Shown one piece after another: positions 56,394 to 64,000 of a stretch of DNA of 64,000 nucleotides (position 1 is the stretch's first letter; each line of letters starts with the position of its first letter). Below the pieces are notes generated by a model that worked only from the letters and a program-made list of their open reading frames with translations, was not told the DNA's origin and did no database searches. Both the position numbers and the translations under genes were made by a program. The DNA comes from Laburnicola sp. R22_1 (lineage: Eukaryota > Ascomycota > Dothideomycetes > Pleosporales > Didymosphaeriaceae): NCBI GenBank assembly GCA_014281115.1, contig JACONQ010000001.1:4402001-4466000 (forward strand). The letters run 5' to 3'.

Positions 56394-59300
56394 AGCATCG
56401 ACGAGGCTATTCGTGCTCTCGTGGGTGGATAGTAGATAGGTTTGGCAGCATGGTGTAGGCGGTGATGTGATAATTCAGAGTCTTTCTGCTCTCTTTTGCT
56501 TTGCCCGCTACTTAACAGGTGGCTGTGAGATTTACGAGGTCGTACGATGCTACAATGTGGTATGCGCGCAGTTTGTGTTTGATTGTGTACAGAGCCCACT
56601 TTCGCCCGCACAAACACATAGTTGACCGCAAATTGATCCCCCATTACCTTCACCTTATGGAATACTGTGTGTGGCTCGACTATACACCCTGAAGGGGTCT
56701 CTAATCGCTCGTTTTTCACTTTCGGCTATTTTGTTTTGCTCAAAGCCCTTTTTTCGGTGCTATATATATTTCATATTTGAAAACTCACTTCGCCTCTGCC
56801 ATCGTTTGGGCATGCCTTAGCTTTGTACATATCTGCAGACTGGGATTAGCTCAGTTGGGCGTTCAGCACTCGTTCGACTTGTCCAGGTACTACGCTAACA
56901 AACTATCTGAGGGAACACTTCGAACATCCGAGGATGCAAGACAGCGCCCGTCCGGGGCCGCCGCAACTTTTTTTTGTTTTTTTTTACAGTACGTGGGAGG
57001 GCTGTTACGGTATATAGAGCTTTTTTTCGTGTGCTACATCTACTTTTGCAAGTGTGGGCGCCGGGGGTGCCCAGTGTTTTGGTCAGGTGAAGGCGTGGCC
57101 ACTGCACTGACCGCGTCTGTGGCAGAAACATCACAACAACGACCCGGCTACCCGTGCCGAGCAGCTGCTACACCATTAAACCCTCTTCAAAGGCTGCTCT
57201 ACCAGGTTCCTACTTTTGGGGACTTTTTATGCAGCAGTGTGTGCCCTAGCTCAAGGCGTTCGCGTCGCATCCATTTCCTGCTACCGCTACACGCCACCAC
57301 CGTATGTTGCTCAGAACGCCTCTGCTGTCTCTCCGCTGGGTTTTTCTACCCCTCCAAGAGCCTACACGACATAATATCTACGCGTATGGCTTCTTGCGTC
57401 GCCATGCTGCTCATGCAAGTACTGTAATCGGGGCTACAACATTTCATGTTTGCTAACAATCCTTCAGAGCACTACCTTCGCCCCGAAATCAAGCTTTATT
57501 GACAGCCTCCCGCGCCCTACGGTTCCTCAAGCCGCTAACTCCCACACTCCCTCACTCCCTCAACGTCCCTACGCTACGCCGAGCGTGGCGCCCCGCCCCT
57601 GCACCGCACGCGATCCTAGTTCCCGGATGCAACTTCGAGACAATTATGAACACCCCAAGGTCCGTTCGCGTCGTGCAGAAGCTTTTGTGAAAGCTAGAGG
57701 ATAATGTCAGGGGGTGTAACGATTGGCTTCACGCAGCGCTGCTTGGGGGGACAAGGGCCACGGATACCAGAGGCAAGGGTCAAACGCTTCAATGCTTCCA
57801 ATTAATGCTCGCTCAACTGTTCTCTGCAGTCTCGAAAGACAAGAGTCTACATGAGCGACTGGAAGATGGTGTAAGAATCTCACCCGTGCCTCGGGTGCTG
57901 ACTCTGTCGGGCATGAAGATGACGCCAAACTAGGAACCATCACCACGACATCAAAGCCATCGCGCACTATATCTTCGACTCGGGTAATCCTCACGAAGGT
58001 GGCTCAATCGCGCTCTGCCGCTCAGCTTCGGCCATTCCCTAGCACGGATCTTCGCGCCGTCGGATGGACACCTTGCTCCTTCTCACATACACTGCGACAA
58101 CCGTCGGCGTTCTAAAGCTTCGAAAAGCTCCTAGCACAGGCCAAGTCTTCCAAAGCATGCTTTGGATCCACCTGTGGCTGGATTGACGTCTCTTTGGAGT
58201 GCAAGCATCTTCTTTTCAGGATCTGCACGGGAAGAACCATGCTATGCTCGGGCAATCAACTACGTGTGTTCCCCCAGGACAAGTAATTTTGAGTCGGGAA
58301 GTACGCAGATGACGCTATTACACGGTATTTTGTGATAGGATTGCATTGCAGTTATGGGATTCTCACAAGTGAACGAACAAGTCCTTTACTGCCCAAAACA
58401 GACTGATTGTCTGCGAGACACGTATGTACTGATATTCCCATATGGCTTGTCAATCACGGGACACCATCTCCTGTGAAGGGGAACATGCCCTTGTAGGATC
58501 TTTCTTAGCCGCCTTACCATAGGGATGAGTACTCCCGTCGTGCAACTTCCTACGCGTCAGGCTGATATATGGCTAGATTAAGTCTACAGTGGCATGGCAG
58601 ATTCAAAGACCTACAGAGCATTCCAAGCTTGTATGAACATCGCATCTCAGTGGCGCTTATTATGTTTTCAGTATTCTATACCGATATATTCTGTTCATAC
58701 CAGGCGCAGTCTCACGATACGGCGGCCAACTTGCACGCATGCGTCCATCAAACGTTAGAGCACGGCCACTCCATCTTCTTCCTGCTGTGACATTCACGAT
58801 AGCTGGGTAAATACTTGGGAAACGTTAGAAAAGAAATGTGGCTTGAAAGGGGCAAGAGCATCGAGTGAAGGGGCTATGTGGTATACGTATGGTGTGTAGG
58901 GCAACACCCCCCACTGGCGCTCAAGTTTTCTGACATCATTGACTTGCGCCCCTAGAAAAATCTCCCACCTTAGACTTCTCTATAGCTTCTGCACAAAAGC
59001 TTAAGTGCCCGTAGAGCCACACCACACATCGCATCACCATCGACCGTTCAATGACGAGATCAGACGTGTCCCCTTTCCCTCGCGGTCTTGGGGCGCTAGG
59101 AGACGCGGACCGCATGGAGTATGTACATCGTGGTTCCAGTGCACAGATTGGGGAGAACTTCATAATTCAAAGGTCATCTTCTACCGGTGTAGTCAATGGA
59201 CATACCCGCCCCAGTATGGATATGTGCAAGCGACGAAGCGTTGGAGGTCTGAAGAATAACTGGACGGGGACCACTTCTGGTATATCATGCACTATAGCTC

Positions 59301-59960
59301 CATTAGAACCGGATGTGGATTCTGGGCTCCTCGAATGCTAGACGAGCGTTATGAAGCTTTACATGTACCGCGCTCGAACTCTCAGAAGGGTAGATCCATA
59401 TTGATACAAGGCTTTCAAGTGCAAGGGAAAGATCTTCGCCGGCAACATTACCGTGGTGTCCGCATCTTGTCTGCCATGGTCAGAAATCGGAAGCGAGTTA
59501 CACTCTGTTAGAAACGATATCTCCGGTAAAGACAGCAAGTGAAAAGTGTAGTTTGGAAACGTGTTGTTGTTCTGGTATGGTAACGAGACGTGAGTGAAAG
59601 TGAAAAAAATATGCGGGTCGACCTGCCTCGCACCTGGGAGGAATTACGCCTTTGATGTGAACTTCTCCACCGACACGCACCGTATCAGCCTCCATTCGCA
59701 CCCTACACACGCGAAATGGCTTCAAGCACATCGACCTGCGCGTTTGATCGCTGCCCGAACCCAGCCTACATTCAGTGTGTCCAATAGTCAGTCTTACTGC
59801 CGGTCACTGACTGTTCATCGACTGTTAGTGGACAGTACAGTAGTCAGGCATATTAGGGCAGTGACTAACTATACAGTAACATGCTAGTTGTCAAATATAG
59901 GGGTATTCTTGATGAGTTCAGATGGAAAAGTGGTGGGTTGATTGATTGATTGTGTGTGTT
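56394..59960. other. 3.6 kb without a supported gene
   Basis: Frames up to 216 codons exist (56777-57427), but they contain low-complexity or implausible sequence. A poly-T tract lies at 56970-56990. The gene island ends here. Between 59760 and 59880 there are several short inverted motifs built on CAGTGACT and AGTCAGT, perhaps another eroded repeat end. No RNA gene is convincing. Confidence 0.45.
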
Positions 59961-61876
59961 CTGTCGGAGAAGCTCGGCTACCGCGAGAAGTAACTATCTA
60001 GTACTAAGCCGCACTAGTACTATTTAGAATAGTACAGGGGCAGTGTAAAACAGTAGTGCGCCAGCCTCCTCAGTGTATTTCACAGTGAAATCACTGTGAT
60101 TTACACTGATTACCACTGTAAGGGGCCATATGATCGTACACACCTACCCACTAGATTTCACAGTGACTGTCTATCTGACACTAGTAACCGCAGTAAGACT
60201 ATTAAACTTGCCTAATTAGGTAATTAGAGATAGTTTTTAGTATTAGCGCCTAAGTTCACGCCTAATTTAGTAAAGTAAAATACCGTGTAATAATATATAA
60301 TAACACTAGCTAGAAAGGTCCTTGCCTTTACTAAATTTTTAGTGCTCCTATACTATACGTATAGCAGCCTTTATAACTTATTTAGCAGCCTTTATTTATC
60401 TCTATTATAATATTTATTTATCTACCTATTATTATACCTAGCTAAAGCTAAATTAGTATTGTTTAGGATACTTAACGCCCGCCTACTGCCTGCGCGGATT
60501 CTAGCACCTAGCTATAGTCCTCTTTTTAGTAAACTAACAAAGGTAAAGAAAGGGCGTTGCTAGACCCCTCCTCTATCCTATTATTTAGGGCGTTATTACT
60601 ACTATTATCTGCGTAAAAGCTCCCTAACGCAAGCTTATATATATATTTCTTTATAGGTAACTCTAATAGTAGCCTAGAGTTTTCTATATAATAGAATAAG
60701 CTATAGTTAAATAAGAGGCGCCTAGATCCTAACTTTGTAAGTTATTGCGTCTCCTTATTAAGAAGCTTATTATTAAAAGTAAAGATATTACCTATATAGA
60801 AATATAGCGTAGATCTTATTTATATAGTTAGTAGTTAGTGTATAAAGCTATACTTATATAAACTTTAGTACTATCTATCTAGGGATAAGTTAGCACTAAA
60901 AAGGATCTTAATAACTGCCTATATACTTAGCCACCTAGCATCTGCCTACTAGATACACCCTAATAGTGGCTAGTTAATACTAATAGGTAGCTTAAAGGGT
61001 AGTAATCTATAGGAGATTGCTATAAAGGCACTAAGTGCGTTGTACGCCCTATAGAGAGCGCTAGAGTTATTAAAGGTATTAGTTAACTTTATAGTTATTA
61101 ATAATATTAGCTTTTAGCTAGCATTATTAGTAGATCTCTAGGGCCTTATCTTATAGCAATAATAGAATCTTCTAGCTGCGTTACTATTCTCCCCTATAAC
61201 GCTCTCTACCTATATTGTATAGGGCATAGTGTAGTAAAAGAAGAAGATTTAAATAGTACTAAAAACAGTGTATAGCAAAATTGCGCTAAGCCTAAATTTA
61301 TAAACTTCTCCTAACTATTACTTCTTTCTAGGAGTTATCGCGCACTTTTTAGGTATAGCTAAGCCACTAGCACGTACTTAGTGTAAATTACTATAAATTA
61401 TAGTAATTTTAACTTATAAGATTTTAGATTATAATTATAAGCCTACTAATATTCTTATTACCTTTAAAAATCTTCTAAGAGACTACTCTATGGCTGCAAT
61501 TGCTTAGAAAACTCGCGCTGCTATTACTAACTATAACTACGCGTTAAAAATCTACTACCTTATAGCTAATAATGCTACTAGCAATAATAGGGAGCTTATT
61601 ACTAGTTTATATAAAAACCCTAATATTAACCTAATTGTTAGATATTAGGTCACTAGAAATCACTGTGATTTCACTGTGAAATCTAGTAGTCACGTGCGTC
61701 CGATTACATGTTCTCCTTATAACGACAGTTGGTGTAACTTACAGTAATTTCACTGTGAGATCACTGTGAAATACACAAAGGAGACTGGCGTACTACTGTT
61801 ACACTACTCCGCACTATTACTAGTGCGTCTTAGCGCTAGATAGATATTGCGTACGATAGCTGAGCTTCTCCGACAG
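59961..61876. mobile_element. Element L: eroded element with ~230-bp inverted repeats
   Basis: The left end, CTGTCGGAGAAGCTCGGCTA, is matched by the inverse of CTGTCGGAGAAGCTCAGCTA at the right end. Similarity continues with gaps for about 230 bp (59961-60190 and 61645-61876). Both repeats carry palindromic copies of CACTGTGA within TTTCACAGTGAAATCACTGT-like blocks (near 60090 and 61665-61760), of the kind that serve as subterminal protein-binding sites. The 1.45 kb interior is AT-rich. A plus-strand frame between 61030 and 61640 can be followed through many TAG stops, but I do not recognise it. I could not define a target duplication. Class unknown. Confidence 0.6.
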
Positions 61877-62154
61877 AGATTACTCGACAATCAATTCATT
61901 ATTAAATCCATCACTTTCATCTCATCTCATTAAAGATACTTACGTATCTGACACTAATAATAGATAACTGCCTTTACTGCGCTAGATATATAATTAACCT
62001 TATTATTAAAGCCTTTCTATATAGAAAGGTTAGTAACTTTAAGGTAGAGATTGCGCGCGCGGCTCTATAGAAGTAATTCTAGCTATATAGAAAGTATAGG
62101 GTTATTAGTAAGTGCTATAACTTTATACATATAATCTTAGTAACCTAGATTATA

Positions 62155-63243
62155 AGCGAGTCGCCCTTACAAGCGAGTCGCCCACCTTGTTAACTTTCTA
62201 CGACGCGTCACCTACAAACTACAATGGCTCAACTAACTTCTACTCAATTGCCCTGCAACGAAGTAGATATCTACCTTGCTATCCTAGCTATTAATTAGAA
62301 CCAAATTCAGACTGTACGAGAGGCTGTACGGGCTTATAATGTCCCCCGATCAACGCTGCGCGACCGACGCGCCGGGAAGTGTGCGCGACGCGATTGCCAG
62401 CCCAACTCAAGAAAGCTTACCAAGCTAGAAGAGGAGGTGATTATTGAGTATATACTTGATCTAGATTTGCGAGGGTTTACGCCTACTCTAGAAGCTGTGC
62501 GAAATATGGCGGATAAGTTGCTCGCTGAGCGCGGCAGTGGCCAGGTCGGTCAACAGTGGCCTAGAAACTTTGTCAAGCGAACAGACAGCCTTACTACGCG
62601 GTTTAATCGACCGTACGACCACCAGAGAGCGCTCTGCGAGGATCCAGAAGCTATACAACGCTGGTTTAACCTCGTAGCGCGTACGAAGGCCACCTACAGT
62701 ATCCACAACAAGGACACCTTCAACTTCAACAAGACTAGCTTTCTAATGGGCAAGATATCCTCCTAGCTAGTTGTCATGGGATTAGAGAGACGTAGCCGGC
62801 CAAAAGCAATCCAGCCAGGCAATTGCGAATAGGTCACGGTGATCCATAGAATCAACGCTGCTGGGTGGGCAATCCCGCCCTTCGTCATTTTCGCTGGCCA
62901 GTATCACCTCTCTGCCTGGTATAAGGGCGAGGATATACTAGGCGACTGGACTATTAGGCTTAGCGACAACAGTTAGACTACTAACGAGCTTGGTATTGCC
63001 TGGCTACAGCACTTTATTAAGCATATAGTAGCGGCGTAGGGTAGGCGCGCGCTAGCTGCTTATACTTAACAGCCATAAGAGCCACAAGTCGCTCAAATTC
63101 CAAGAAATCTGCAAGGATAACAATATCTATACTCTCTATATGCCGCCACATTCGTCGCACCTCCTGCAGCCGCTAGACGTTGGCTGTTTCTCGCCATTAA
63201 AGCGGGCGTACGGGTGCCAAGTGTCGAGCCTGATACGCGACTA
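62155..63243 (+). mobile_element. Element I: pogo-like transposon, truncated by J
   Basis: The left end follows TA at 62153-62154 and holds AGCGAGTCGCCC twice, 17 bp apart. The transposase starts 70 bp inside. The element is cut at a TA (63242-63243) where element J begins; its right half may lie beyond the window. Confidence 0.75.
62224..63243 (+). pseudogene. Element I transposase (pogo-like, DDE), broken
   Basis: Translation from ATG 62224 begins MAQLTSTQLPCNEVDIYLAI. The HTH (YNVPRSTLRDRRAG) is followed by a CENP-B-type domain (DLRGFTPTLEAVRNMADKLL, then WPRNFVKRTDSLTTRFNR). The DDE core begins NKDTFNFNKTSFLMGKI, where the first motif reads N instead of the usual D. The second motif (LLILNSHKSHKS, N instead of D) is in another frame after a shift near 63050. 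The third is PPHSSHLLQPLDVGCFSPLK. Stops occur near 62299, 62764, 62830 and 62974, and the frame is lost near 63050. The coding part ends at SSLIRDY where J is inserted. All three acidic positions cannot be intact. Confidence 0.8.
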
Positions 63244-64000
63244 CCATGGGTGCGGGGTCAATGCGCGCCGAGCCTCAATGCGCGCTCAACACGAAAACAC
63301 CTCAAGCTTCAACACCACCTATCGCTACCAATATGGGGTCAATTGAGGCTGCGCTTGAAGCGATACAATCGCAAGAACCTAGAGACTCTATCAACTATAC
63401 AAAAATCGCGAAGGAGCATAGCGTTGTACGCTCTACGCTCACCCAGAGACACCAGGCTGTAACGCAGTCGCGTACAGCTGAGGGAATCAACCAACGAAAA
63501 CTTCGCCCTCAACAGGAGCAGGAGCTTATACGCTATATTAAAAAACTCACTCAGCGAGGCCTACCACCTACACGGCAAATAATCCAGAACTTTGCAGCCT
63601 GTATAGCCAAAACAAGCGTTAGCATATACTGGGTTGATTAGTTTGTTAAGCGACACAGCATTGATCTAGTTTCAAGATGGACAGCTGGAATGGACAGCAA
63701 TCGCCACAAAGCTGACTCAGAGACAAAGTACAGCCTATATTTCGACCTACTACAGCAGAAAATTAGCCAATACGATATCGAGCCTCAGCACACGTACAAT
63801 ATGGACGAAAAAGGCATCCTACTAGGCATTACTACTCGCTCAAAGCGGATCATTAGTAGGCAGCTGTACGAGAGCAAGGAGGTGAGGCAGGCTATTCAGG
63901 ATGGTAGCCGTGAGTGGATTTCGCTCCTAGCCTGCATATGCGCCGACGGATCGGCTCTAGATCCAGCCCTCATCTATCAGGCTGCCTCAGGTAGCCTACA
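63244..64000 (+). mobile_element. Element J: pogo-like transposon inside I (partial)
   Basis: Its left terminal repeat lies just after the TA at 63242-63243 and contains TCAATGCGCGC at 63258 and 63275, 17 bp apart. The transposase starts at 63333. The element continues past the window end, so its right end and target duplication cannot be checked. Confidence 0.7.
63333..64000 (+). pseudogene. Element J transposase (pogo/Fot1-like), partial
   Basis: From ATG 63333 the frame reads MGSIEAALEAIQSQEPRDSI. The HTH (HSVVRSTLTQRHQ) and CENP-B-type domain (RGLPPTRQIIQNFAACIAK; FVKRHSIDLVSRWTAGMDSN) are followed by YNMDEKGILLGITTRSKR and IQDGSREWISLLACICADGS. The order and wording closely follow elements A, B and C. 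One TAG at 63639-63641 interrupts YWVD-FVKRH, where a Gln or Trp codon is expected. The rest of the visible frame is open to base 64000. Apart from that stop it is well preserved. Confidence 0.85.

Noticed and set aside
56837..56885. tRNA D-arm-like sequence TTAGCTCAGTTGGGCG with GTTCGACTT downstream
   Set aside because: The two boxes are too close for a complete tRNA and there is no anticodon arm. It is at best a fragment.
56777..57427. 216-codon frame starting MKTHFASAIVWACLSF
   Set aside because: It includes poly-T-derived phenylalanine runs and cysteine-rich noise, with no homologous motif or splice logic. The apparent hydrophobic start is not enough for a secreted protein.

Overview
The window is nuclear DNA of a filamentous ascomycete, most likely a Pezizomycotina fungus of the Dothideomycete kind. 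The evidence is short GT-AG introns of 44-187 bp, fungal gene families (MFS drug transporter, arylsulfatase, sugar transporter, MYND and chromodomain-like proteins), and two sharply different base compositions. Many repeats carry the CA-to-TA transition damage of repeat-induced point mutation (RIP). The species itself is inference.

Layout. 1-9.87 kb is AT-rich RIP-eroded repeat DNA: a 2.6 kb inverted repeat, a 22-copy 13-bp array, a possible solo LTR and other degenerate repeat copies, with no credible gene. 9.876-27.464 kb is one stack of nested transposons whose boundaries can be read to the base: pogo-like element A is split by pogo-like B; B is split by pogo-like C and by Copia retrotransposon D; D is split by Copia E. 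All five target-site duplications are present. 27.5-32.4 kb holds three more eroded DNA transposons (F, G, H).

33-57 kb is a GC-richer gene island: an intact-looking MFS transporter, a small Pro/Cys-rich protein, a chromodomain-like protein and its paralogue, and five genes sharing an LDLTGxQFG-like signature, two of them with MYND-type zinc-finger cysteines and with lesions. A decayed arylsulfatase and a decayed sugar transporter lie among them. 46.7-52.5 kb shows no gene I can support. From 59.96 kb repeats return: a long-inverted-repeat element, then pogo-like element I interrupted by pogo-like J, which runs off the window.

The genes do not form an obvious pathway. The strongest signals are: (1) the completely resolvable four-level nest; (2) the same 17-bp spacing of paired direct repeats in the terminal repeats of six different pogo-like families; (3) a locally expanded, apparently undescribed LDLTGxQFG family with members in all stages from intact to broken; and (4) retroelement reading frames with no length changes at all, only transitions, which is a clean RIP signature.
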